The position numbers were made by a program, and so were the translations under genes. Source: Haemonchus contortus (taxonomy: Eukaryota; Nematoda; Chromadorea; Rhabditida; Trichostrongylidae). From it: 64,000 nt of DNA. The stretch spans positions 331,501 to 395,500 of the forward strand of contig LS997566.1 of NCBI GenBank assembly GCA_000469685.2. Reading direction: 5' to 3'. The notes under the pieces were generated by a model. The model worked only from the letters and a program-made list of their open reading frames with translations, was not told the DNA's origin and searched no databases. This document shows positions 43,050 to 52,861 of the stretch, one piece after another. Position 1 is the first letter of the stretch. Every line of letters begins with the position of its first letter.

Positions 43050-44090
43050 TGAGTGTAGCGGGTGCGTCACTATGTATGTACGTTTGGAAAGATAGTGGAG
43101 AGGGAGCTATAATCTTTACTAACAACACTGCTTATGTGAATGGAAAATTTCAGCTTTCCTTCAAACAGAACACCCAAATCATTCACATTTTCACACTTTT
43201 TCAGCATCACGCCGTTCACATAGAAGTGACGCGCTACTCCACCACCACGATGAAGCACGCAACATTGGTCCAGGTTGACTACTAAGTCTGAATCCATAGC
43301 CCAGCTGATTAACTTCTCGAGAGATTTTTGTGACGCTCTGCAGACCTCGTCACGATTGTTTTGATTGTACCACCCCTACATCTTCACATCGTCAGCACTC
43401 TAACGTTTACAGAAGTTTTGAGCATCTACGGTAACTCGATTGTGTGTAGAATAAATAGAAGTGGAGACATAACCCAACTTGCGGTACTCCACTCATATAA
43501 TTATGTCTATTGGAGTAAACGCAGCCTACTCTGACCGTCATGTGTCGATTACTTACAGATGATTCAATCCATTTTGGTAATCGACCACAAATTCCTAATC
43601 TATCGAGGAGCTGCAGCAGTTCCGATAGTCGACTCTATCGAGCGCTTTCGACAAATCAACATAAACAACATCGACAGATCCACCACGGTCCAACGCGAGT
43701 TTCCGAACAGACTGTCCACCAGATTGCTGGCAGTGTTCGCACCTGGAAACAAACAGTGCTGCTCTAGTGCAATAGATTGGACTTATTACACGAGGTCACT
43801 AACTTCTTCTTATCATTCTTTCCACCACCCTGACTGGCGCGGGTGTTACACTAATAGGTCGGAATTCAGAAACTAACTGCGCTTTCGAAACTTTGGGGAT
43901 AACAGCCGTTAGCGCTTCTTTCCAAATCTGAGGCACTTCGCCTAACATAAAGGAAACGTTGAGAGTGTGTGCCAGAAAATCGGACAGAGAACGAGTGCTT
44001 TCTTAACACAATGGGGGGGGAGGGAATTCCAAGGTTTTTGTAAGGTCCAGATATAGAAGACTTGAGTCCAAAACAATTTCACCGGGGAAA
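43050..44090 (-). pseudogene. Degraded CR1-like LINE, RT region
   Basis: On the minus strand, decayed RT: 'VDVVYVDLSKALDRVD'-like residues can be pieced together near 43640, and a 75-codon frame (43297-43070) has NVNDLGVLFEGKLKFSIHI, matching the [20 protein letters not shown] region of the LINE at 30-34 kb. Many stops. Confidence 0.65.
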
Positions 44091-44140
44091 TCCTTATTCG
44101 TCTTGGTGGATTTCTTTATTCAAGAGTACCAAAAGCCGAA

Positions 44141-44455
44141 ATGTATGATAAGAATTATGATCTTCATTCTCTTAACTTTAGACGAACTTTCTTTGACTTA
44201 TGTATGATTCATAATCTGCTCAGCGAGAGATCCGCGCTTAATATTTCTCAGTTTTACAGCCTCGTTCCATCCATCACCGGAGGTGGAGAGCTCAAATTAT
44301 CTTTTCCCAGACCTAAAACCACCATCACTTTTTTCACTGTCACGGCAGGTCTTTCATACCTGAACTTTAGTGAATCCAACTACTTCTCAGGGGTCTCGGG
44401 AGTCCTCCAAGCGCTCAAGAGCAAAACTCATACAAAACTCGTGAAGAAGGCATAG
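44141..44455 (+). pseudogene. CR1-like LINE C-terminus
   Basis: A 105-codon frame with LNFRRTFFDLCMIHNLL and a PSITGGGELKL motif, as at the end of the ORF2 at 30266 ([11 protein letters not shown] there), followed by an F-x-R-like block and stop. Opposite strand to the preceding fragment. Confidence 0.65.
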
Positions 44456-44689
44456 CTGGTACCATGCTTCCACTTCTAATCAGATTGCTGTTATTAGTTC
44501 AGTCTCTAGTGTTGCTGGTATTGTCTTTGGTCAGTCGTTTCTAACGTTGTCTTATACAGCGTATCGCTGAATAAAAATAAAGATAAAAATCATAATGTAA
44601 CTACGCAGTCCGAAATGGATGAGTGATTTCGACTGATGAATGAACAATCACGATGCATTAACCTCGTACGAAAACGGTTAGAAGGAACT

Positions 44690-44797
44690 TCAATCTGTAC
44701 TAGATATTGTCGTGCAGTGGTCAAAAGATTGGGAAGCGCTCCTTTCTGAAGGTAAAACCAAGTTCATCCATCTCGGTGCGAGAAACATTCGGCGTAG
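44690..44797 (+). pseudogene. CR1-like LINE fragment, left of the PLE insertion
   Basis: Reads LQSVLDIVVQWSKDW and KFIHLGARN, like the [26 protein letters not shown] stretch of the 30-34 kb LINE. It stops at the insertion point (TCGGCGTAG, 44789-44797) and resumes at 48958. Confidence 0.7.
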
Positions 44798-44848
44798 TTA
44801 TTGAGTTGTTTGCTTTAACTCTTCACGAGGTTGGTATTCAAGCTTTAT

Positions 44849-44888
44849 TAGGCTGACGTTTCGGCGGAGTCGCCTTCTTCAGAGCCTA
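44849..44888 (-). ncRNA. Hammerhead ribozyme motif, PLE left arm
   Basis: Same sequence as 47714-47753 on the opposite strand: stem I TAGGCT/AGCCTA, core CTGAAGA, stem II GGCG/CGCC, GAAA, ACGT palindrome and GTC cleavage triplet. It lies 3' of the left GIY-YIG frame. Confidence 0.75.
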
Positions 44889-45080
44889 GAAAGATCATAA
44901 CAATTCGTGACTATCCGACCAAACGTCTCCACTGCCCACACTGAAGTTCGAGACCCCCAGGGCACGCAGGTGATTAAAGGAGAATCACTCACCGTAGCTT
45001 GGTGGATTCTTCGAAACCAACCAGCAATCGATTATAATAATCGACCGGTCTCAGCTGGGGTAGGTCTTCATTCAGAGTCT

Positions 45081-45917
45081 CTATGGGAAGGCTAACTTTA
45101 TATAAGGCCGCAGCTCCCGCGTGATTGCGAGGCATTCTTCCCTACGATTCATTTTTGGATCGGTGACTTGTATCCAAAATGCCTCGAGGGTTTTACGCGC
45201 ACATAATTGCGATTCCTGTGCCACGACCTCCACGGTAACTTCAAAAACGCCTCCGTTGTGCTTTTGCATTCGATGACTCCCTAAGGCAGTAGACTCGTTC
45301 AATCGCTTCATACCATCTATGTGCTCCTTAACCCTCACGTGGAGTGGTCTTGCCGTTTCTCCAATATACTCATCCCCACAATCACGGCAAGTAATTTTGT
45401 AGACCACTCCAGACATATTACAATCACCTTCCCTTCCAGTTGTACAAACCACACAGTTTGAGGTTGTACATAGGCGATCGTACAGCCTGTTCCGAACCAG
45501 GCGCTTCTTTAGATTGAGGGGTGGTACGTTAACAATAGCAACCGCATTTTCCAAGCCCGTTTGCTTTAGACACTTCCTGATAGTGGCACTGACCTCATCA
45601 GAGATGAATGGTAGTACAAAAGGAATCTTCCCATCGATCGAAGTACTACCATGTCTGAGGATCACGCCACCAGAAGGTGCCCTTCTTGTAGTTGGAAAAT
45701 TGCGGTAGCCATTCATCTCAGCAATATCGCATGCCATTTTAATCGACTCTTTTCGCTCATCCTCCTCAGTGCAAACCTTCTTAGCGGTGCGGAACATATT
45801 CCTAACAACCGATCGCTTTATGTAAAAAGGATGAGCTGAGTGATAATGGACAATGATATTTTTATTGCTGGGTTTTCTGTACCACTTCGTAATCATCGTA
45901 TCGCCGTGTAACCTCAC
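45081..45917 (-). CDS. PLE GIY-YIG endonuclease region, left arm
   Basis: 278 codons, linker plus endonuclease. A Cys cluster (CTTSNCVVC, then C) precedes SGVVYKITCRDCGDEYIGET, with GVVY and YIG as the two motif halves, then the catalytic Arg in RPLHVRVKEH and the Glu in ARKTLEAFWI. It ends ELRPYIKLAFP before a stop. The domain looks intact. Confidence 0.85.
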   Translation of the reverse strand: MRLHGDTMITKWYRKPSNKNIIVHYHSAHPFYIKRSVVRNMFRTAKKVCTEEDERKESIKMACDIAEMNGYRNFPTTRRAPSGGVILRHGSTSIDGKIPFVLPFISDEVSATIRKCLKQTGLENAVAIVNVPPLNLKKRLVRNRLYDRLCTTSNCVVCTTGREGDCNMSGVVYKITCRDCGDEYIGETARPLHVRVKEHIDGMKRLNESTALGSHRMQKHNGGVFEVTVEVVAQESQLCARKTLEAFWIQVTDPKMNRREECLAITRELRPYIKLAFP

Positions 45918-46651
45918 TTGAACATTTGAGAATGGAAGCCAGTTTCCGGTCGGTTTTCCCGAGTTAACTTAATGTGCTCCGATTGTGAGTTCAACAGATC
46001 AAAACACACATCTATTTCTTTCTGTGTCGCACAAACTATGAAGCAGTCGTCTATGCACCTGCAGTAAAGTAAGGGCAGGTATTCGTGTACAGGCGCTTCA
46101 ATCTTGGCCATAAATGCTATAGCCAAGACAGGTGCCAATTGTTGTCCCATAGCTAAGCCTCTAGTCTGAGCGAAATATCTCCCCGACCACTTGAAAATGT
46201 TGCAACTGAGGCACTCATTTACAAGTGCCATCAGTTGGGATATAGAGAGCCCTCGCATATTTATATCGCTTTGGTGCTGACTAAGAAGCTCAACTACGGC
46301 TTCCATAGCAGACCCATTGCTGACATTTGTGTAAAGGGCTTCTACATCGAAGGACTCCATGACGCACGAACCACTGAGGTGCAGTGCGCCAAGGCGATCC
46401 AGAAACATTTGGGTGTTTGTGAGGTGGGAGGGAATAAACTTGAAGAGCTGCACTAAAATGGTATTAAGAAACCATGCAATTCGGTCAGTAGGGCCGCCCA
46501 CGCAGCTTATGATAGGACGGACTTTCACGGATGTTGGGTTGATTGAAGCTAAGTCATCTGCATCCAAAAACTTGTGTGTCTTTATGAGCAGATACAGGAC
46601 GGGACAACAAGGCGACTCAAGTTTGAGCCGCGTTATCAAGGTTGAATCCAA
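45914..46651 (-). CDS. PLE reverse transcriptase (5'-truncated)
   Basis: 245 codons. Penelope-type RT: LYLLIKTHK with RPIISCVGGPTDRIAWFLN, motif A as FDVEALYTNV, GLAMGQQLAPVLAIAFM and YCRCIDDCFIV in place of the usual YVDD-type site. The N-terminal third of the domain lies beyond the break. It continues by frameshift into the endonuclease frame at about 45917. Confidence 0.82.
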   Translation of the reverse strand: MDSTLITRLKLESPCCPVLYLLIKTHKFLDADDLASINPTSVKVRPIISCVGGPTDRIAWFLNTILVQLFKFIPSHLTNTQMFLDRLGALHLSGSCVMESFDVEALYTNVSNGSAMEAVVELLSQHQSDINMRGLSISQLMALVNECLSCNIFKWSGRYFAQTRGLAMGQQLAPVLAIAFMAKIEAPVHEYLPLLYCRCIDDCFIVCATQKEIDVCFDLLNSQSEHIKLTRENRPETGFHSQMFK

Positions 46652-46804
46652 TCCTGGAAACTGGCTTCCATCCTTAAATGTTCAAGTGAGGTTACACGGC
46701 GATACGATGATTACGAAGGGTACAGAAAGCCCAGCAATAAAAATATCATTGTCCATTATCACTCATCTCATCCTTTTTACATAAAGCGATCGGTTGTTAG
46801 GAAT

Positions 46805-47521
46805 ATGTTCCGCACCGCTAAGAAGGTTTGCACTGGGGAGGATGAGCGAAAAGAGTCGATTAAAATGGCATGCGATATTGCTGAGATGAATGGCTACCGC
46901 AATTTTCCAACTACAAGAAGGGCACCTTCTGGTGGCCTGATCCTCAGACATGGTAGTACTTCGATCGATGGGAAGATTCCTTTTGTACTACCATTCATCT
47001 CTGATGAGGTCAGTGCCACTATCAGGAAGTGTCTAAAGCGATCGGGCTTGGAAAATGCGGTTGCTATTGCTAACGTACCACCCCTCAATCTAAAGAAGCG
47101 CCTGGTTCGGAACAGGCTGTACGATCGCCTATGTACAACCTCAAACTGTGTGGTTTGTACAGCTGGAAGGGAAGGTGATTGTAATATGTCTGGAGTGGTC
47201 TACAAAATTACTTGCCGTGATTGTGGGGATGAGTATATTGGAGAAACGGCAAGACCACTCCACGTGAGGGTTAAGGAGCACATAGATGGTATGAAGCGAT
47301 TGAACGAGTCTACTGCCTTAGGGAGTCATCGAATGCAAAAGCACAACGGAGGCGTTTTTGAAGTTACCGTGGAGGTCGTGGCACAGGAATCGCAATTATG
47401 CGCGCGTAAAACCCTCGAGGCATTTTGGATACAAGTTACCGATCCAAAAATGAATCGTAGGGAAGAATGCCTCGCAATCACGCGGGAGCTGCGGCCTTAT
47501 ATAAAGTTAGCCTTCCCATAG
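46805..47521 (+). CDS. PLE GIY-YIG endonuclease region, right arm
   Basis: 238 codons, nearly identical to the left arm (for example RSGLENAVAIANVPP here, QTGLENAVAIVNVPP there). The first residues of the left frame are separated by a one-base shift near 46720. All GIY-YIG key residues are present. Confidence 0.85.
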   Translation: MFRTAKKVCTGEDERKESIKMACDIAEMNGYRNFPTTRRAPSGGLILRHGSTSIDGKIPFVLPFISDEVSATIRKCLKRSGLENAVAIANVPPLNLKKRLVRNRLYDRLCTTSNCVVCTAGREGDCNMSGVVYKITCRDCGDEYIGETARPLHVRVKEHIDGMKRLNESTALGSHRMQKHNGGVFEVTVEVVAQESQLCARKTLEAFWIQVTDPKMNRREECLAITRELRPYIKLAFP

Positions 47522-47713
47522 AGACTCTGAATGAAGACCTACCCCAGCTGAGACTGGTCGATTATTATATTCGATTGCTGGTTGGTTTCGAAGAATCCAC
47601 CAAGCTACGGTGAGTGATTCTCCTTTAATCACCTGCGTGCCCTGGGGGTCTCGAACTTCAGTGTGGGCAGTGGAGACGTTTGGTCGGATAGTCACGAATT
47701 GTTATGATCTTTC

Positions 47714-47753
47714 TAGGCTCTGAAGAAGGCGACTCCGCCGAAACGTCAGCCTA
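47714..47753 (+). ncRNA. Hammerhead ribozyme motif, PLE right arm
   Basis: Stem I TAGGCT (47714-47719) pairs with AGCCTA (47748-47753). The core CTGAAGA fits CUGANGA; one extra A follows. Stem II is GGCG/CGCC with an ACTC loop, then GAAA. Stem III has no loop: A-CG-T is a palindrome that can pair only with a second molecule, as in dimeric hammerheads. Cleavage would follow C47747. Hammerheads are known in PLEs; activity here is inference. Confidence 0.78.
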
Positions 47754-47860
47754 ATAAAGCTTGAATACCAACCTCGTGAAGAGTTAAAGCAAACAAATCA
47801 ATAACAGAACAATTATGCCGAGGTTCATAGAAAGCCGTACGTGGAAGTTATTCGGCGTAG

Positions 47861-48957
47861 TCTCACAGGGTTGGCGATTTGTAAAAAATCCAGTCTCTGA
47901 CGGTACTCGAGCCCGTCCTTGTCCTTTCCGGGAACCGTGCTCTTATCCCTCACACTACCGAGACCCCGCTTGCCCTCGCCTTCTTGATGGCTTATATGCC
48001 ACCAGTTGGGCTTCGCACGCTAATTCGTGCGCCACATGCCCACCATTATCAGCTGTCGTTATCACTGAACCTTCTTTCCTCCACGGGTACATCATTAGTT
48101 GAGAATCCCAAACTATTGGCGGCCGGATGAGCTTTGACGTAAATGATATCAAAACATAAAGTGACCTTGATCTTCCACCCAGTTACAAACCTGGATAGCG
48201 GTCGTAATCTATATTATGGTCGTAATCATGAATACATCGTAAACACCACAGGAGTTAAATTCAGTTGGTAAGGGCTCTTATCAGTCGTTATCAGCTGTTA
48301 TCAGTTCCTATCATCGATCGTCTACGACCCCGCCATACTCCACAACATGCCAAACTGTCAAGGCTCCACTATAAATGCCATTATTATAGTGGCACTACGC
48401 TTTCGAGGATTTTCATTAGCTCTTATCAGTTTTATCAGCTCCTGGCCTGGCACCAACCGTTCTCGATCCCGTCACCGAGTATCTACGATCCCGTCACATC
48501 TTACGTAACCTATTGAAATTCCAAGATTACATCATTGAAAGAAAGTGCGTTACAGATCTAGTGGCTCTCGCCTTCTATGGTTTCTTATCAGTCCCTATCA
48601 GTTGTTATCAATCCCTGTCGTCAAACATTTGCGGTCCCTTCACATCCTACACCACTTGCCAAAGTGCCAAGGCTTCATCGCTAATACGAACGGAGTTACG
48701 GGCCCTTTGGCTATTGCCTTTTAAGGCTACTTATCAGTTTCGATCGTTAGTTGTCACTTCCTACCACGTACCATCGCCGCTCCCATCGTGCCGCCTATCT
48801 CTCTTCCAAATTTGAATGCCCTAGGCCCAGTGGGACAGGAGTTATGAGTTTCCGGTCAGACAAACACACACACACATACTAACACACACACACACTAACA
48901 CACAAACACACCAACAGACACACGCTAGCCGATTATATAAGTAGGATAACTTATCAG
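47861..48957 (-). repeat. Family H repeat, copy 6, reverse, with 9 bp target duplication
   Basis: Flanked by TCGGCGTAG at 47852-47860 and 48958-48966. It ends on the right with the complement of the family start (ACACACCAACAGACACACGCTAGCCGATTATATAAGTAGGATAA). It contains several 'TTATCAGTYCCTATCA' blocks typical of the family interior. Confidence 0.75.
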
Positions 48958-49130
48958 TCGGCGTAGTTATCATATCAATGGAGTCCCGCTAGCTGCGGTC
49001 GAACAGGTGACCGATCTAGGATTTGTTATCAGCAGCGACTCCAGCTTTGATGCTCACTGTGAAGCAATTGCTAAAAAGGAAACGGTTTTATGTACAACTT
49101 CTTCAGGGCCTTGTCAACTAAGTCTCCATG
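48958..49130 (+). pseudogene. CR1-like LINE fragment, right of the insertions
   Basis: Resumes with TCGGCGTAGTTATCATATC and reads INGVPLAAVEQVTDLGFVIS, SFDAHCEAIAKK, the next residues of the same LINE region. Together with 44690-44797 it is one copy split by 4.16 kb. Confidence 0.72.
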
Positions 49131-49421
49131 TGGTCTCCTCTGTAGTCCTTGAGCTTCAATAGTTGTAGCTGGTGTTGCTTGTTTTGAGCCCTTGCAAGGT
49201 TGTTATTAAAACTGTGTTAGCTGACGTTTGTGGCTACTAGGTCGATGCTCCCCTCAATCCTACCAAAGTTCGAGACTTCCTAAGGCACGCAGTAACTTAT
49301 GGTGCCCACCGTCGCTACATGGATGTCCCACGTCCGACTTTCGATTAACCTCGGCATATTGAAATAAGTTCGTCGTAGGCTGTATAAGCTTTCGAGATTT
49401 TCAATGACACTTTATCCACAC

Positions 49422-49457
49422 GGCTTACGTTTCGGCAATATCGCCTTCGTCGAAGCC
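49422..49457 (-). ncRNA. Decayed hammerhead motif
   Basis: Stem I GGCT/AGCC, core TCGACGA in place of CUGANGA, stem II GGC/GCC, GAAA and CGTA. Probably inactive. Confidence 0.55.
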
Positions 49458-49976
49458 TGTAAGTCGAAACTATATTTGTGATTCGTGGGTTACCATTTCG
49501 AATTACAGGAAGAGCATTCTAGATGGAGGTAAAACAGAAGCGATGAGCTGACTCGTAACCGGCTGGAGCTGTTTGTCTGCACCTTGAGCCCAAAAATCTC
49601 CACGGCGTTTTTATATGCGCTGCGACTCAGAGATCAAGTCAGGGATTGCTCTAGGGGACCCCCCAAGATGTAAGCTAATGAATCATCAATCATTAATCAA
49701 TACCAAGGACGATGCGCGACCACTGGCAGAGACCTAACCTCGTATGACCTTATTTATTAGTTTACATTTTGGGGGTTCCCCTGGAGCAATCCCTGACCTG
49801 ACTTCTGAGTTCCAGCGCATATAGAAACACCGTGGAGATTTTCGGGTTCAGGGTGCAGACAAACAGCCCCACCCGATACGAGTCAGCTCATCGCTTCTGT
49901 TTTACCTCCATCTAGAATGCTCTTCCTGTAATTTGAAATGGTAACCCACGAATTACAAATATAGTTTCGACTTACA

Positions 49977-50012
49977 GGCTCCGACGAAGGCGATGTTGCC
50001 AAAACGTGAGCC
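49977..50012 (+). ncRNA. Decayed hammerhead motif
   Basis: Stem I GGCT/AGCC, core CCGACGA, stem II GGC/GCC, but AAAA in place of GAAA, then CGTG. Probably inactive. Confidence 0.5.
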
Positions 50013-50094
50013 GTGTGTACAAAGTGTTATTAAAAACTTCGAGGGCTAATACAACCTACGAAGAAGCTACATGGATGCTCGAAATCGCCCGACA

Positions 50095-50245
50095 ACCATG
50101 TCCAGGTGAGCTCGCCTTAGCCTTCATGAGGATCACTGTGGGATGACCAACCTTATATAGGGCTCCAGTTCCTGCCTGATTCTGAGGCATTCTTCCCTCC
50201 GGTTCTTTTTTTGACTAGTGACCTGTATCTGAAATGGTTTATCAA
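50095..50245 (-). pseudogene. PLE GIY-YIG C-terminal fragment
   Basis: On the minus strand it reads QIQVTSQKKNRREECLRIRQ and ELEPYIRLVIPQ then stop, matching WIQVTDPKMNRREECLAITR and ELRPYIKLAFP of the dimer. Confidence 0.75.
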
Positions 50246-50554
50246 GCCCGTACGTGGAGACTATTACATTCTCGTAAGGAAGCTCTGATAACGCCGATAT
50301 AATTTGGTTTTTCGAGATCGGATTCGATTACGAGCGTTTCTGTTGTTTTGAGTCATAAAAGACAGTAAATTTGTTCAATGTAGGCAAAATTTTGTTGCTG
50401 CTCATTTTCACTCCTTTCAAAATGCTTACTTTCTCAACTTCTGTGAAGGGATGTCCCGAAACTGAAAATATCTTTGCAGAAACTCGCAAAGCGTACGACA
50501 TTTATCAGGGTCCCAGAGCAAATAAATGAGATGTATGTTCCTTATGAAGTTTAA

Positions 50555-51113
50555 CCCATTGACGACCATGCAGTCCACATGTGGACTGCAGTTGTATTTT
50601 TTGTTTTACTCATCTCAATTTCCACTTTCTTTTAATCTTTCTCTCAAAATATTACATCAAGCCTGAATGAAACTACATACAGCGTGGTCCTAAAAAATCT
50701 TCTAATTTTTGCAATTGTGACGGTGTTTTTTTCGAAGGAGTACATTACCTTGGTGAATTTTTCGTTCGTTGAGCAACTACAGAAAATGAGATATTTTGAA
50801 AGGCGGTCGTCATTAACATGACCAAATGCAAAGCTCGTAAAAATTCCCCGAAACGATTTCTATGTTGTAGTGATCAACCCATTGACGACCGCTCCTTCTA
50901 TATTGCCCTTACATTAACTTTAATTTCTCTTATAACTGTAGTTGGAAGTGGATGATTTCTGGACCGCGATGCCTCAAGATTCTCTAGATGGCTGTGAGCT
51001 TAGCTGATACTTGAAACATGGAAAAAATTATAAGAACACTTGATAAATAGTATAAATACTACAGGAGCACGATATGATGTGGCTCGCCTGCGGGCCACGC
51101 GGTCATCAATGGG
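50555..51113. mobile_element. piggyBac-like MITE
   Basis: TTAA duplications at 50551-50554 and 51114-51117. Terminal inverted repeats CCCATTGACGACC (50555-50567) and GGTCATCAATGGG (51101-51113), one mismatch. The TTAA target and CCC-type ends are characteristic of piggyBac elements. No coding capacity. A third CCCATTGACGACC lies inside at about 50879. Confidence 0.82.
50569..50590. repeat. 22 bp perfect palindrome next to the MITE end
   Basis: TGCAGTCCACA is followed immediately by its complement, just inside the left terminal repeat. Confidence 0.85.
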
Positions 51114-51117
51114 TTAA

Positions 51118-52040
51118 GTCACTGTTTGGATTTGATAGTGCGATGTTTCAAATAGACTATTTTGTTTTGTTATCAGTTGGTAATCTCCATTTGCAATAAA
51201 ACTTTATCACCTATTGATTTCAATGGAACAGACGAAAAGGAGCTTGATTCAGATACGATCGAGCGCGACGCTTTATATCACAACAGAAATCAATTAGCAG
51301 AACTATCACTATGTAATGAACGAAATAGTGGTAGTGAAGTTGTTGGCAAGAATGTACGAAATAACGAGTGGAACATGCATATGGGGAACGAATCCAAATA
51401 TCACATACATTAAACAGAGCGCAGTACCTGAAGATATCAGGCGAAGCTAGTTCACTTAGCCACTTTAATAAGATCTATTTGATGAGCTCTTCGACAACCG
51501 AGATGTTGCCAGTACCATCGACGGCGCAAACCCACTGAATGCATTCAAGCTTATGCCCCCAATCAGCATGCGAATCGTCTTTTTCATAGAATTTACTTTG
51601 TAGTTGACGTTTTAAGATTCCACCTGGTCCCTGAAATTTATTGGATTATATGTTTTGGATGCTCCATTGGGTATAGTTAACAGTCGGCTGCTATACATAT
51701 TCTCTCAGCGCGTTGTCTCCTACCTGGGCTTATCACCTTGATCCCTTTGTATGGTATTTGGTCATTGCGTGTGTCAGGATAGATAGGTTAGGATATCGCA
51801 GCTTCTAATCTAATATTCCATTACCTAATCATTATTATTATATATATTTATATTATATTTATTCAAGACGTATAGGACAACAAATGTTTGTAATATAACT
51901 CTATTTCATTATTCACTATACTCATTATACTCTTTTGTTATGAACTATTCCTTTAATACAATAAACTTCCTTCTATTTGTTTCTTTGCAATACAGCTAAA
52001 TTTTTTCTATTCTGTTCCATTGTCTGTTCCGCCCAACTGC
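51118..52040. other. No gene recognised
   Basis: AT-rich. An 83-codon frame at 51162-51413 is hydrophilic and could be an exon piece, but it has no recognisable domain. Confidence 0.4.
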
Positions 52041-52280
52041 TTTGGACCAACCCTTGGTGTGTTGAATGCATATGTGATCCATACAATAAGTTGCGTTAAC
52101 TAGACCATGTACAAGTCATTGCGTTTATCCTCACTGACGAGTCTGGATTCAACTAACCTCCGCCAGAAATCGAGGGCTATTTGGCCTCGTTTCATGCACT
52201 TGGGAAATATCGATCCGGTATTCCAACCTCGGTTCATGTGTGGTAGTGCGTCACTTGCCACTATATCACCTACGCTAAAA
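52040..52280 (-). repeat. SINE copy, reverse
   Basis: On the minus strand it starts with TAGGTGATATAGTGGCAAGTG (A-box region), then GGTTGGAATACCGGATCGATA and the later GAGGATAAACGCAATGACTTGTACATGG block. Confidence 0.6.
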
Positions 52281-52289
52281 GCTTTCCTT

Positions 52290-52574
52290 ACGTTTTGCTG
52301 TGAAGTTGACTGCACCTATCCACAGAGAGGGGCCAGCCAAAGTCAGAAAGCTGCGACCAATCAGCACAGCTTTGACTCTGTAACATATAACGAACCATGG
52401 TTCCAGGTAAAGCTCTGTGAGCGGTGCAATCCAATCATTTTGGGTCCTTTCACCCAGCCTCTCGCACTCTACAACCAGTACAAGAAACTGGCTGTTCTGA
52501 ATATGTATAAGAAAGACGAAGAGTCTTCTGAAGTGCCAACTGTTAGGCTGAATTTTGGAAAAAAAAACTTCTGA
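52290..52574 (+). other. Possible terminal exon of an unidentified gene
   Basis: An open frame of about 95 codons to the stop at 52572 after the SINE. It has a CxxC-like LCERCNPIIL, an aromatic stretch TYNEPWFQVK, and a charged tail (NMYKKDEESSEVP). I do not recognise the family. It could be a chance frame. Confidence 0.25.
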
Positions 52575-52813
52575 GCAGCTATCTATCACAACAAAAAAAA
52601 CACCTGCAACTTCAGCGTGCTTATCATTAATTCATTCATTTAGTTTGCCAGGATTGCTGCGTACTTGACGAAAAATGGTGAAGCGTTTCACAGATTACCC
52701 CAACAGGCTTCAAACAAATTAAACTTCGTCTTCTGTCATTACTTTCCCTTAGAGTTCTCTTTTTGTAATTTGAAATGGTGGCCTACGAATCACAAATATA
52801 GTTTCGACTTACA

Positions 52814-52849
52814 GGCTCCGACGAAGGCGATTTTGCCGAAACGTAAGCC
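52814..52849 (+). ncRNA. Hammerhead-like motif, one core change
   Basis: Stem I GGCT/AGCC, core CCGACGA (one change from CUGANGA), stem II GGC/GCC with GATTTT loop, intact GAAA and CGTA. The best preserved copy outside the dimer. The flank (GTTTCGACTTACA) matches 49965. Confidence 0.6.
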
Positions 52850-52861
52850 GCCGTGATAAAC

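Larger units (their letters stand above)
44798..47849. mobile_element. Penelope-like element as an inverted dimer
   Basis: Arms 44798-45948 and 46656-47804 (about 1150 bp each) are near-identical inverted copies of the PLE 3' half: GIY-YIG coding region, 3' UTR and hammerhead. Between them (45949-46655) is RT sequence belonging to the left copy. ATTCGGCGTAG flanks the insertion on both sides (44787-44797 and 47850-47860). The 5' part of the RT is missing. Confidence 0.85.
49369..50066. repeat. Inverted-repeat PLE terminus
   Basis: Left arm about 49369-49690, right arm about 49740-50066, meeting near 49715. Shared stretches include ATTCTAGATGGAGGTAAAAC and CAGGGATTGCTC. Each arm carries a decayed hammerhead. 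Confidence 0.7.
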
